From Pirellulaceae bacterium (GTDB taxonomy: Bacteria > Planctomycetota > Planctomycetia > Pirellulales > Pirellulaceae): 64,000 nucleotides of DNA. How positions within the stretch are numbered: the stretch's first letter is position 1; every line of letters begins with the position of its first letter. The position numbers and the translations under genes are program-made. Below, one piece after another: positions 1-12,590 of the stretch. The stretch spans positions 620,001 to 684,000 of the forward strand of contig BPJV01000003.1 in NCBI GenBank assembly GCA_026004795.1. The letters are read 5' to 3'. The notes beneath the pieces are model-generated. The model did no database searches. It was not told the DNA's origin and saw only the letters and a program-made list of their open reading frames with translations.

Positions 1-3000
1 GGCGTGTATAGGAATCGGTCCCCCTGCTGGCCGTCTCGCTGCAGCGTTCCTTTGGCGGGCGCCGCGAGTTCGGCGGTAACCTGTTGGCCTGTCAGCCGGC
101 CCGTCCCCTGATACAACTCGCCGCGGATCACTGCCTGCTCGGGCGTATCGACATGACTGCTGACGCTCAGCTCCTTCGACCAGGCGTTATCGTTTTCAGA
201 GGCTTTCTTGGCAGCCCCATCAAACCGATACTCGGCCGGCAACTTGATCTTCCGCCGCCAGTCGTAAATCGTCCCGTACTCCGAGTCGGAAGCCAGGACA
301 TCGACGACCAATTCGGTGGCGTTCGGACCCAAGCGGATGCCGTTCACATAATGCCCATTGGGAGCCAGTCGCTTCAGTTCACCGTCCTGTTCGCTTAACA
401 TGCCGTTGAACGGAACGACATCGACGACGACCGGGTGGCCGCTCATCGTGGCGGCCTGGACCTTGCCCGTGCCCGTCCCGCCGGCTCCGGGATCGGCGTC
501 CCACAGATAGTAATTTGCGTTGACGGTGAGCAACGCGTTGGTGGCGGGACCGTCCAGCAGCACCTCGTCGATTTTCAGTTCGTAGCCAAGCCGGCTTAAG
601 ATGGCGTTGAAACTATACGATTCGTCGTTGATGTCGCTGCGATCAAATCCCATATGCTCAGCCTGGGCCGCCCAACGCAGCAGGCGGCGTGCGCCATCGG
701 CCGACGGCGCTTCGCCCACACGATTGGGGTCCGGGTCCCAAATCAACTGGATCAACGCTTCCACAACCTGACGGTATTTCGTCCGCAGCGTGTCTTCCAA
801 TGGCCCCTGCGGGAACAACTCGTCCACCCCCAAGAACTCGTTGGCGGCACGCCATCGGGCGTATTCGGTGAGGGTGGTTTCCAGCGTGTCGATCGACAAC
901 TCGTCCACGCGCTTCTGCAATCCCACCGGCTCGTCGGGACCTGCCAAGCCGGCATTGAGCCAATACTCTTGGGGGGCCTTGAGTAGTTGCGGATCGATAT
1001 TCAAATCGAAGTCAAACTCCGCCATGGGCCCTAGGTCGATCACGGCCTGGCCGACGATTTCGCCCACTCGCGCTTCCGCTTCCGTTTGCGCGGCGGAAAA
1101 CGCGGTAACGGTCGCGGCACCGTCGTCAGTCGACTGATGCGGAACGCGGATCGAGCGGCTGCGGACGCCGTCCTGGTCGCGATAAGCAAACGCAATGACG
1201 ATGTCGCCGGTCTGTTTCACATTTGGCGATACAACAAACCGTACGATGCCGCTCTCGTTGGTTACGTAGAACAGCTCCGTTTCGGCCGCCGGACCGTGAA
1301 TGGCGGTGAACACCGTTTGATGCGCAGCCGGTGCGGGGCCGCGCGTCAATCGCAGCTCCACCAAAAGTTCTTCGCCGTCCACGAGTGTGGGCGCAGTGGT
1401 CGAAAGCGCGCCCGGTCCGTCACTGACCTTCGCCACACGGATGTCCATCACCGGTGCGCCTTCCAACAGGACGCGCTGCTCGGCGAACGTGATGAAACTC
1501 CCTTGCTCGGCGATCGTGGACGCGTTCCAAGAAACGACGGCATCGACCTCGATGACCTCCTCACGCGTATCCATCGGTATCGTATGGCGAAAATAGCCAT
1601 CCGCGTCCGTTGCGCCGGTTATCAAGTCAGTGGAGCTTCCACCGACAGGAGTTACGGCCACGGTTAATCCCTCGACAAACAACAACTCTTCAACACCCTC
1701 GACGCGGATACCGGCGCGCATCTGGAATTTCGCCGATGTGGTGCTCGTTCCGTTGGGCTTCAAAAAGGTCTCGTCGCGGCTGGTAGAAATCTCGGGAATG
1801 TAGCAAAGGGCGTCGCGGATTTCTTCGAGTGTGGACGGCGCGCGCTTGAAGACTTCGAGGATGCGCCCGGCCGTGTAATATTCCAACGCCTCCTCGCCCT
1901 CTTGTACCAATCGCCTGAGCAACTCGACACGGTACTCTCGCTGCTGCTCCGTGCCGCTGGGGGCCGCCTTGTACTCGTCGGCTCGTGCCACGCATCGGTC
2001 GTGCGTCCGCGCGATCGCCGTGTTCAATGCAGCAATGATCCGCTCGTCGCCCGCCAGTGCGTTGAAGCCGGGGACGGACGACGGTGCGATCTCCAGTGCT
2101 TTGGCGGCCGCAAACCACTGAGCCCAGTTGCCCAGCGCGTTTTGGAGCGTTTGTCGGAAGACGGCATCCTGCTCATCTGCGTTTTCGTTCCACTGGAGGT
2201 CGGGCGGGAGGTGAGTGACCGCTTCCAACCAATAAAGCACGCTCCCCACGGCATGCCCGGCCCCTAACGTTTGGTAGTCGTCGGGAGTTCCCCACCATTG
2301 CGAGAGAATCTGTTTGGCGGGACCTCTGATGGCATCCCAATCGACCGTTTGGACACCGAGCGAATCGGTGGTGGTGTGTGCCGCAATCAGATCGGCCAGA
2401 TCAGCAGCGGCTTGCTCTTGGTCGGGCGTGTCGAACCCACTGCCGGTCGCGTCCCCGCTTCCGCCGGAGTTTTCTCGAGGCTGATAGACCAGCGTCAACA
2501 TTTTGCTGAACAGCGCGCCGTTTTCGGTATAGCTGGCAATGACGAGGGCGACTCCGTTCGAATCGACGGGCATGTCGGGGGTTGCATTGGGAGGCGTATA
2601 CACGACACGCGCGACTCCGTTCTCGTCGGTCTCCGTCTCGCCGCTCGATAGCGTCCCGGCCCCGATCAGCCGGTAGCTGACCGGCGCTCCCGCTACGACT
2701 TCACCACGCCGAGACAGATCCACGCGCAGGACCACGGAAGCCTGGTCGGACTTCACCGAGCCGAGTGCCAGCGTGCTGGGTGGTTGATCGCCGAGTCGAC
2801 CTCGCAACGTCAACGATGGGGGCGCCACACGGGTTACGCGCACCCGATCCAACTCAACTCCGGCAAACAACGTGATGAAATCGACGTCCACCGAACCGAG
2901 CGTTGCGCCGGCAGTAGCCGACGTTGCAAAGTCTGCTGCAGCAATCCGGGGCTCGTAAGCTCCCGTACCCTCGTCGAACTCCATCGTCGAGCCGACCGAA

Positions 3001-4165
3001 AAACTGGCTTGTTCGATCTCGATTCCACTCGGGCTGGACAACTCGACCGTCAACGGTGCCGGGATGCCCGGCTTGATCCAAACCTGCGCCGCCTCATTGG
3101 TACCGGGTCCGGGGGTAACCACTTCCAGGATTGGCCGGCCACTGATGGCGATCGACGGCGACTGAGTTGACAATGGGGAAACATGGGGACCGTCATCCCA
3201 GCGGGTTCGTAACCCGGCTTCGGCAAGAATGTCTCCTTTCGACCAGGGAGTCTGCCGCCCCGACTCGGACGTCGCCAACACGGTGGCCACCATCGGAGCC
3301 ATCGAATCGGCGGTCACGCGCCAACGGAGCGCTTCCACCAATGGGCGCGTGCCGAGCAACGGCTCACCGAACCAATCACTCAGTTGTTCGTCGCCGAAAG
3401 CCCTGGCATTCATTTCGGGTTGCAACCGGCGGAAGAAATCGAGGTTTCGCTCGATGGCGTCCTGCAGCAGCGACCCGTACTGAGAGCCTGCCGCGTCGCG
3501 CTTCGCGATCAAGTCGGCCGTAAGGTGTTCGCCGAGCAACGTGACGTTTCCCAGCCATTCAAGCAATTCCGTGCCGGCATCGTCGGTTGCCCGCTCGGCC
3601 GCCTTGTACGTCTGCATCCGCGCTTCGATCGACACGTTACCAAGGTTTTGATACGCCTCGCTCGCGGTTTGTGCCTCTTGAATCGAGCCCGTGACAGCTC
3701 CGTTGTACCATTCGACCAGCAGCGGCTGCAGGCCCACCAGATCTCCCGGATGGACGACCCCTCCGGATTGCACGATCAGCCGTTCCCGCTCGGCACGCAC
3801 CGCGTCTGCGTCCGCGGATGCGGCATTGGGCGAGACCGCCGGACTGACCGTGCCGGAGGCCGTCGCGTAGTTCGCCTCGTCGGTCACCACCTGGAAATTG
3901 AGGTTGTCCGTGTAGGCATGTCCCTTCTCGAAGTAGACGGCGCCTAGGACGGCCGTGTCGACCGCGCCGGCGGGCGGGAAGTACTCCGCAAACGTATAGC
4001 CGTCCGGGCTCGTCCGCGCGCCGACGCGCACGCGCGTGGCAGCCCCGGACGGAGTCAAACTGCCGAGGTCTTCGTTGAGCAGGTAGAAAGTGACCGGCGC
4101 ATCGGCGAGCGGTCCCCCGTCCGCGGACCACGCGTGCCCGGAGTAGCACCGACTGTTGTGGCCCC
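1..4165 (-). CDS. Giant secreted protein, downstream segment after a frameshift (partial, open at left edge)
   Basis: This is the continuation, in another minus-strand frame, of the subtilase-like giant protein that begins at about 8.88 kb. From about 4130 down to base 1 the frame is open and reads as normal protein: alternating Ig/Big-like beta stretches such as ADAPVTFYLLNED and ENGVARVVYTPP, mixed with acidic, alpha-helical stretches such as LLRRLVQEGEEALEYYTAG. The frame used upstream turns arginine-rich and non-protein-like over the same bases. Several segments have the 'added property, then FTA/FYVTNESGIV' pattern of bacterial Ig-like (invasin-type) domains, which suggests an extracellular adhesin or shell-like role. 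There is no stop codon in the window, so the protein's C-terminus lies outside. The join to the upstream segment is placed by matching the domain pattern SVLLRAR / WSADGGPLADAPVTFYL near 4126-4133. Exact function unknown. Confidence 0.7.
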
Positions 4166-7100
4166 ACCAGCGGTGGCGAATCGGAAACCGAATCGTTGCC
4201 CGCCACGCCTCCTTCCAACTCGACATGCGGGCGCCCCAAGACGACTTCCGTGCGCGACTCGGCCAGCGGCAGCTCTTTGATACCGGCCGTGAATTCCACT
4301 TGGGCCAAGGTATCGTTCTCGCCCAAGTGCACGCTCGTCCGTACAACCCCCGTTGCATCCGTGGTCAACTCGACCGATCCGTCGTTGCGCTCGGAATCGA
4401 ACCAGTCGATCCCGGGGAGGCCTACCAGCTCCAGCAGTTGATCGAGTGTGCTGTTTTCCGTGGCCGGGGCTCCGGATACCCGATTGCTGTTGTCCCGACC
4501 GCGGGCGCGAATCACGACCTGCTGGGTATCGAACACGGGCGCGCCGAACTTGGAATCGTAGTCCGGCGCCTTCGGGTCGGCATTGATCGGCACGCCGGTA
4601 TGCTTGAATTGGATTCCCGCCTTCGCTCGGAATAGCGCTTCGTCATCCTTTCCCAATAAGCCGTCTTCCGTTTGGGCCACGAGTGATGTTTCTTCGTTCA
4701 CGATCACGACGCGCAACGGAAGATGCTCCATCACGTATCGCGGCGAGATATCGGTGCGAACGTCGGTCAGGTTGAAGAAGTCGGCGGTCGTTGCCCATTG
4801 GACCATGTCGTAGGCGCGGTCGAGATAACCGTCGCCGCCGTCCCGGGCTGGTCCTCGGGGGTTGGCATGGAAGATGGCGATGGCATCGTCGTGGGCCCGC
4901 CGAATGGCCTCGGCGATCGCATCGGCAACGCTCAATCTCAACTGATCCAAAAGAGAAACCTGTTGGGACGGTGCGGTGTCTCGGCCGCCCCACAGCGCAC
5001 TGAGCGTCCGGTTGAAAAGCTCCCAGTCACCGAGCGCTGCGATGAGCGAATCGCGGAATTCGCCCCACGTCTGGTTGCCGTCAAAGTCCGGCGAACCGGG
5101 ATCCAGCCGGTTGATTCGCTCTTTGACGGAGAGGTTCGTATCGTCCGGATCACCACTTCCACTCAGCCACTCGGCCATCGCCTGGAGAATACCGCTGTCG
5201 TTCGCGTCTGCGGCGCCTTCTTCGATTCTCTGTCGGATCATCGTCCGTGCACGCTCGGCATCGGCCGTTGGTGGAATGTCTTCGGGCAGGGCACCTCGCG
5301 GCTTGGTAACCGTTGCCATGACCTGGCTGACGCTTTCTCCAAAGCCGGATGCCAGACCGGACAGATAATCCGCCAGACCGATTCCGTCGATCAGGGCATA
5401 GCCCGCCTCCAAGGCATTGGCGAGAAACACACCTGCCGTGTAGTCCTGAACGCCGTCTTCGTCCACATCGGGGTTTTTCAGATCCAACTGACCCCAAGTG
5501 AATTGGACGTTCGCCAGCGACGAAGCGGAAAGATCCGTCAGTTCGATTCCCAAACCGGCCGAACCCCGAATTCGAAACGGATCGCCGCCGTGTGCCGTAT
5601 TCGGCAAACGCGGATCAACATCAACGTAGTCGAGAAATCCGAGCACGAGATCGGCGTCCACCGTACCGGTAATCGTGGCCGGCTCGCCAGCAGCGACCGG
5701 ATCGAGCGCGAGTCGCACGTCGTTGGCCAGATGCTCACCCACATCGCCCAGTCGCATGCGCCCCGCGCCCGGATCGAACGTCAACACGGGTCGCGCTTGA
5801 ATGTTACCAACCAACTGAACCGTACTGCTGAAGTGCCTGCCTCTGGCCGCCGGCTCGACTACGACGCGCCCCCCGATGTGGGTCGCCGAGTCCAGGTAAC
5901 TGCCTGCCGTATCCAAGCCGAACTGCACCAGGGCTTCCGGAAGAAACGTGCCCCGTACGGTCCCTTCCAAGCCGAACTGATCGAGCGCGCCGAGCGTGTC
6001 CTTTCCCAACGAGAAATCGAACTCGGCACTGAGCGGGGCAAAAGCATGCTCCGGTACCGTAAACGACAGGGTCACGAGCTGGTCGTTGGACAATTGCGTG
6101 GCATCGCCGGAAAGGAACGCGCGCAACGCATCGTCCGAGGTCATCTGCACGTCGATCCCGATCAATCCGAGTGCACTGCTGGTGGGAACGCGTGGTGGCA
6201 ACAGCGGTTGCGAGCCGTCGTCGGGGGGAAGCAAGCCAAGCCGATCTGCGGCGCGCACGGCGTTGATCAGACCGTATCCTTCCTCGTCGGTGTAGTCTTC
6301 GCCCGAAAACGTTTGGGCGGATCCGGTCAGCGCGTCGGTGATCAGGGCTCTCCATTGCGTTTGGGGACGACCATCCTTTTCCAGTAGCTCCATCAGCAGG
6401 CCGCTGACCGCGGCGACGTGAGCCGCCGCGGCTCCCGTGCCGTCGAATCGCCGACTCGCTCCGCCCGCCCCGCTGACTTTTACACCCGACACTCCCAGCA
6501 CGTCGAGCGAAGGCACGGGCGTTTGGCCACGCCTCGTCGATGGACCGGCGTTGCTGGTCGGCGAGACCTGGTTCGGCTGGGCGATGTCCATGGCACCAAC
6601 GACCAGCACGTGCGGCAGGCTTTTGTGGGATACAAGGGCATCGCCACGTTGAGTCGGATCCACTTGAAACACAAGACCGCGATCGCCGAAGATCTCGAAT
6701 TCGGGCAGCACATCCGGTTTTGCCTGCTGGGCCAGTTCCACCACGAAGTATGCCGTCTCGCCCTGATCGAGCGAAAAGAATAACTCGGCGGATGCCGACG
6801 GCTGAGCTTCGGAGGTGGCGACCGTACCGGTAATCGTCTTTGTCGCCGGGGCGTAATCAACGCGGTGAAGGACCAGCCGGTTTTGGGGATCATAGAATGA
6901 GTCGTTCCATTGGAGCGAGAGCCGGTGGTTGCCCGAAGTGCTCGCCTGGACCTGCAGCACGAACCGGCCGTCAACGTCGTTTCCCGGATCGATGATGTGT
7001 AAATCCCCCATCGCTGTCGAATCGGGAGCCATCGTTTCCTGAAAATGGTTCAGCCGATCGTCGCCGGCGCTCGTGATCCACGTGACGCCGTGTGTCTCAA

Positions 7101-8943
7101 GGAGTTCACGCAATTGGGCTGTGAACCAACTGTCCTGGAACCATGTGTCGTTGAGAAAGGAATAGTCGTCGACGATCACGTCGGCACCGGCGGCGATCAG
7201 GGCCTTCGCCCCTTCGATAAACAGAACCTGTTTGTCCTCCGCATCATTCGTCTCAAACGGAGCGTCGATGCCCCAGAACAAGAGTTGGGCGTCGGGAGCG
7301 ACATCATGAATGATCTCCATCATGCCGATACCGCCGCTGCCAAAACCGGCGCGACGCACGTCGACCCATGGTCCGGGTTGTGACTCGTCGGTGCGCAGAG
7401 CTGGCAGATCGCCGGTCGTGATGGCCCTGTTGAGTGCCGTCCATGTGGTCGGCTCGGCGCCTGAGGTCGCAATGCCGTCGGAAATCACGGCGATTTTGAT
7501 GCCGGCCCCGGAGACGCCGGCTCGGTGCCGTAGCCGATCGGCTTCCAGCCACTGGTCGCCCTCCGTGGCGAACAGTCCCTGCCCGCCTTGCGGCACGTCG
7601 ACCAGACCGCGAAGCCAACCGACAAACCGATCCATCCAGATGGAATCACCGCTCGCGTCATGATCAGCAACGGCGCGGGAGGTCGTCACGCTCTTGGCTT
7701 CGAGCGACCCTGTAAAGGGTAAGACCAATTCGCCGATTTTGTCGAGCAATTCAGGTTGGAAGTACTGGTCCAGCGTGTCGGACAATCGCGATGTTAAGGA
7801 ACTCAGCAACACGTCGCCGGAGACCGGAGCCAGGTTGTCGGTGACCGTAACCGTGCCATCTGCGGACGATAGCATCCAAGCGTCCGTGAATGTATAGCCC
7901 GTGTCGCCGCCGTCGAGCTGCAGTGACCAGTCGAGTGCGATCTCGGCGGATGCTGTAGCCGTTGATTGGAAGGTGGTGGTCGGATCGGAAAACTGTGCCG
8001 CGCGAAGACGGACGGGGGCGCCGGCGGCGGCTAGCGCAAGATGCAAATCGGCCGTGACCTGACTTGTGGGTTGCGCAAGAAGCGAAAACGCGCCGCCCGG
8101 AAGCGGCGATTGTCCCGTCATCGGGTCCGCCGACGTGATCGATGCGTCGAAGATCGTGAGAGGTTCCAAGTAGAACGCCGTTTCGTCGACCCCCAAGTTC
8201 CAGTCGAACGAGAGGTCGAGCGACGGGTTCAAATCGGCGGCGAGCGCAGCACCGGGAGCCAATCCGGTAAGCTGGGAGTTCATCGTGTCGTCGTAAGGAA
8301 TGCTCGTGCCTTGGTCGCTGAGCGAGGCGACAATGGGCACCGCCAGAAGATTCCTGTCACATGCCGCGTCACCGAGAACGCATGCGCTGCCGTATCCCAA
8401 GTTCTGCAGTGCCGTGCGGAGATCGGTGAGCGTGTTCAGGGAAGTCGCCTCGTCGATCGTCTTCAAGTTGGCCGTGGCCCATGAAGTCAAGAGCGAATCC
8501 ACTCCCAAGGCGCCGGCCACCGCGTCGGGCAAAACGAGTAGATCCTCGCCATGGGTGTCCAGTGCGGCCGCCCAATCGGGCAGTGCCGCCAACAGCGCCG
8601 TAACCCCGGCATTCCATTGCGACCGCAGTTGTTGCGCAAGAGCGGCTTGATCCACCGCCGTAACTTCCAGCGCCATTTGCGTGGCTGTGGTCATCGGCGT
8701 CAATCGACGCGTCGCATCAATATAAACTCCGCTGACCTGCGAAAAACTGCCGTTGACGTTTGCCGCGGAAACAACATCGAATTGCTCACCGACCGCCGGA
8801 TCCAATCCCGGCAGGGGATCAAGATTGAGCCGGCCGCCGAGCGATGCCGTGCCGGTAACTTGGAGTTGCGAGAAATCCGTGGCTACCTTGCGCGCGGTGA
8901 TGACCGAGGAGCCAGTGCCGCCGCGACGAGAGCGAAAGGACAT
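3637..8943 (-). pseudogene. Subtilase-like (S8) giant secreted protein, N-terminal segment; truncated 5' and frameshifted
   Basis: The frame is open for 1768 codons but is trustworthy only from about 8880 to about 4130. The first 20 or so residues are antisense to a kinase gene and the last 170 are out of frame. Residues about 25-75 look like the end of an autotransporter-type beta domain (QLQVTGTASLGG... FDVVSA). Residues about 480-850 form a peptidase S8 domain of the 'DVxx' type: Asp489 in AVISDG, His546 in EIIHDVAP, the family block AGADVIVDDYSF, and TGAAAAHVAA. The catalytic Ser of GTS is Gly837 and the oxyanion Asn of AAGN is Asp (TSAGDD, about 629), so it should not cleave. Asp- and Gly-rich beta domains follow, and an Ig-like domain near 4200-4400. 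Probably extracellular. No real start codon is present: the coding pattern begins at the junction near 8880. The frameshift and the junction may be mutation or assembly error. Confidence 0.7.
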
Positions 8944-10933
8944 CCCGCCCGACTTGGAATCGATTTGCCTGCAGTGCCTGGAAAAACTACCAGAACAACG
9001 CTACGTGTCGGCCCGCGATCTGGCGGACGACTTGAAGAGGTTTCTCGCGCATCAACCCGTTCGAGCCCGCAGACTCGGGCCGATCACCCGCACCTGGCGT
9101 TGGTGCCTCCGCCATCGCACCGTGGTTTCACTCGCCTTGATCCTGTTCCTGGTGCTGGGTGTTCAGGCTGCTACGACCACGGTGCTGTGGCGACGCGCGG
9201 TGGTAGAACGCGGCCGCGCTGATTGGCGTGCCGAACAACTGGCGGTCAAATCGGAACAACTCGAACAAGCCATCGATCGATTGTTCCGTACCGTCGCCGA
9301 CAGTCCTGAGATCCATACGGTGGATGCCGAACATTTGCGACAAAGGCTCTTGTCGGAGGTCCGAGAGTACTACGAACTCTTCTTAACCGAGAGTCCGCAG
9401 GATGATGCGTTGCGGCTCAACCATTCGAAAAACCTGTTCCGGCTCGCGGAGATCCACGCCGCGCTCGGCGATCGGCAAGGTGCTGTTCGGCTGGCTCGCC
9501 AAGCCTTGGTGAACCTCAATGCCGTCCGCTTGCCAGGCGATGATGCCACGGCAAATCGAGCGCGCTGGCAAGCATTTCTCGGACATCACCTGTTTCGGGC
9601 CGGCCAGTTTGACGAGGCGCGTCAAGTCTACCAGGACTTGCTGGCAGACGAAGCGGTGAAGGCAGACCAAGATGCCGCGCTAATAGCGAGCGCTTGGAGC
9701 GATCTGGCGGCCAGCGAGCTGTTTCTAGCCGACACCACGCGGGCTCGCGCGGCAGCGACGGAAGCCCAACGACTGTGGAAGCAGTGCCTGGCAGCAAACC
9801 CGCACCTCGGTACGAGCCAGAATCGTCTGGCCTACGCACGGTGGCTGGTCACGCAGGGCCAGCTCTGCGAGATGACCGGCGCGCCAACGGAAAGCAAGAG
9901 CTACTTCGAGCAAGCAATCGAGTGGCTGTCAGCCACGCCGTGGGAGTCGGACGATCTGCGCGGCGACCAGTGGCGAGCCATGTTGGCCAGGTCCCAACAG
10001 GGGCTCGGCATCGCTTTCGCTGAATTGGGCGAGTTGAGCCGTGCCCGCCAGTGGTACCAAGCATCGCTGACCGAATACGGTCGATTGGTGCGCCAGCGAC
10101 CTTCTGCTGTGAAGTATCGTGAGGACATGACCGGTCCGCGGTATAGCCTGGCAGTAACCGAGCTGTTGTTGGAGAACTACGCGCAAGCAGAGCAGTTGAT
10201 CCGGGAAAACGTAGCTGAAATGAGATCGCTGCAGCAGGCCGCGCCCGACCAGCGTTTGACGCTGGAGGATCGTTGTGGCAAGGACCTGAATCTGCTTTAC
10301 GTCATCCTGCGACGTAAAGGGGACACCGGCGGTGCCAACGAGGCGATCGAGGAAGCTCTGGCATGCTTTCAAACCGTCTTGGAAGAACGTCCGGATTGGA
10401 CCGAAACACGCATTGCCCAGGCCGAAACCGTCGGCAATTTCGGAAATCTCTTGGCGGATATGAAGCGAGATTCGGAGGCGATCGAGCAATACGAACGATC
10501 GAGGTCGTTGATCGAACCGATCCACCAGCTCCAACCGCAACACGCGCGAGCTGCACGAGTATTCCACAGTTCATTTACCGGTCCCATCGCGTTGTACAGC
10601 GCACGTCAGCAATTCGATCTGGCCTTGACCGAACTGCAACGAATGAAGGAAGCTCTGCCTGGACTACCAGCGAGAGAGCGATGGCTCGAGGTATGGTTGT
10701 TGGATCGATCGGGAAATTATGATAAAGCGGCGTCCGTTCTGGAGGAGCTGGTGGCTTCGACTGGATGGACACCGGAGGATGCAGCGCAGATTGCCGAACA
10801 GGCGCGGAATCTGGTGGCGGACCACGAGAACCAGAACCGCCGGGCATCGGAGACGGGCTCCCCGCCGCCCGATTCCTACCTTGCGCGGCTGCACGAACTG
10901 GCTGCTGAACAAGCCCCCCCGACCTCGCCCTGA
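8885..10933 (+). pseudogene. Ser/Thr protein kinase-TPR protein, C-terminal part only (5'-truncated)
   Basis: The reading frame enters in the middle of a planctomycetal PknB-type kinase. The stretch TLRAVMTEEPVPPRR, then DIPPDLESICLQCLEK and YVSARDLADDLKRFL, is the C-lobe end of these kinases, and about 250 upstream residues with the ATP loop, catalytic loop and DFG motif are absent. It is followed by one transmembrane helix (VVSLALILFLVLG, about 9120-9190) and a long helical region of TPR-like repeats typical of the sensor half of such kinases. The first in-frame ATG (8900) lies inside the kinase fold and has no ribosome site, so this is not a functional start. Upstream of about 8880 the DNA belongs to the unrelated minus-strand giant gene. 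Either a genomic break removed the kinase domain or the assembly is chimeric here. As it stands it cannot encode an active kinase. Confidence 0.85.
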
Positions 10934-11135
10934 AACGGCCCGCTGGCAAGGCCCCAGCCGTGTCCTCATCGCGTTCATGCATCGAGTTTCCCCATATCGT
11001 CCTCCTTGATTTCAGCTAGTGGTTGACTGATCAGAATCCTTGGTTCACGATGCCGACCTATTGATTCCAAACACGGCGTCACGCATGATGCACCACGCAT
11101 CAACCATCAGGAATTAGGGATTTGGGGATTCACTC

Positions 11136-12389
11136 ATGGCGTCATCCATTCGCTCCGACCGTTTGCTGGAACGATTCACGCGTTACGTCCGCGTCGATAC
11201 TACAGCCAACCCGGACTCGGGAGAATATCCGAGTTCGGCGGGGCAATTGGAGCTGGGCGCCATGTTGGTCGACGAACTGCGTCAGGCAGGAATCGCGGAC
11301 GCGGAGCAAGACGAGCATGGCCTGGTGTGGGGCACCGTGCCGGCTACCGTGCCGGGCGACTTGCCAACGATCCTGCTCAACGCCCACCTGGACACTTCGC
11401 CTGAGGCGCCCGGCGCGAATGTCGATCCGCAGATCATTGAAAGCTACGCAGGTGGCGATATCCCTTTGCCGCGTGGCGACCAGGTGATTCGCGTGGCCGA
11501 CGCACCGGAACTCAAGGAAATGACCGGACACTGCCTGGTCACTACCGACGGCACGACGTTGCTCGGCGCCGACGACAAAGCGGGGGTGGCGGTGATCATG
11601 GAGCTGGCGCAGCACTTGATTGAAAATCCACACCTGCCGCATGGTCCCGTGCGGATCATGTTCACCTGCGACGAAGAGATCGGACACGGGGCGCGGCACT
11701 TTGATTTGCAGCGTGCCGGAGCTGCGGCTGGCTACACGCTGGACGGGCAAGGGCACGGCGAAGTCGAAAACGAAAACTTCTCGGCCGACGCGCTGACCGT
11801 CCGGGCGATGGGTCACAACATCCATCCGGCCATCGCCAAGGGCAGGATGAAGCACGCTTTGCGGGCCATGTGCCATTTTGTCGATCGGCTGCCGCGCGAC
11901 CGGTTGAGTCCGGAAACGACCGACGGACGCAACGGGTTCCTCCATCCATATCACTTGCAAGCCGGTGTGGGTGAAGCTTCGTGTGAGATCCTGTTGCGCG
12001 ACTTCGACACGGCCCGGTTGGACGAGTATGCGGCGCTGGCCGAAGCGGCGGCGGCGGAGACGGAAGCCGCCTTTCCCGGCGTGCGGCTACAGATCGATCG
12101 GCGTCGGCAGTACCGCAACATGGCTGAGTTCCTGCAGGCGGCGCCCCACGTGGTCGAACTGGCGTGCGAAGCGTACCGTCGGCTGGGACGGCCATGGACG
12201 CTGGGCGCCATTCGCGGCGGGACCGACGGAGCGATGTTCTCCGAGATGGGGCTGCCCACGCCCAATTTGTCGACCGGCCAACATGCGATCCACAGCGTGC
12301 TCGAATTCGCGTCGCTGGACGAGATGGTATGGGCGGTCGAGCATCTGGTCGAGTTGCTCGATCTATGGCAGGCGTTTGGCCGCACTTGA
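11136..12389 (+). CDS. pepT: Peptidase T (tripeptide aminopeptidase, M20B)
   Basis: This 417-residue protein matches PepT, a cytosolic zinc aminopeptidase that removes the N-terminal residue of tripeptides. Visible M20 motifs are AHLDTS (His84, Asp86), GADDKAG (residues 144-150, bridging Asp146), CDEEIGHGA (Glu180/Glu181, the general base and a metal ligand), RGGTDGA and the late metal histidine in GQHAIHS. The characteristic second domain 'GHNIHPAIAKGRMKHAL' of PepT is present. Length is normal for the family (about 410). The ATG at 11136 gives the expected N-terminus. It is followed by 200 bp without a gene and then the convergent PIG-L gene, so it appears to be transcribed alone. Confidence 0.93.
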   Translation: MASSIRSDRLLERFTRYVRVDTTANPDSGEYPSSAGQLELGAMLVDELRQAGIADAEQDEHGLVWGTVPATVPGDLPTILLNAHLDTSPEAPGANVDPQIIESYAGGDIPLPRGDQVIRVADAPELKEMTGHCLVTTDGTTLLGADDKAGVAVIMELAQHLIENPHLPHGPVRIMFTCDEEIGHGARHFDLQRAGAAAGYTLDGQGHGEVENENFSADALTVRAMGHNIHPAIAKGRMKHALRAMCHFVDRLPRDRLSPETTDGRNGFLHPYHLQAGVGEASCEILLRDFDTARLDEYAALAEAAAAETEAAFPGVRLQIDRRRQYRNMAEFLQAAPHVVELACEAYRRLGRPWTLGAIRGGTDGAMFSEMGLPTPNLSTGQHAIHSVLEFASLDEMVWAVEHLVELLDLWQAFGRT

Positions 12390-12590
12390 CCTGGCTGCCT
12401 GCCTCCCCATCACCCCTGACTCCCCATCATCAGGGATCTACGTGACGAAATGCGTGGCTGGCAACGATCGAAGATGCAGGGGAACAACTGGTTGCAATTT
12501 GGGGCAACAGGTTTTCGCAGCGCAACACACCGTGGAACGAGATAGACGCCATAGGCCGCCAAGAGTTTTTACGGTAGGTGCACTCGACAC

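Noticed and set aside
4723-6387. Long plus-strand open frame of 554 codons
   Set aside because: It lies antisense to the subtilase-like gene. The minus-strand frame shows the S8 motifs, while the plus frame is rich in Arg, Gln and Gly with no motif.
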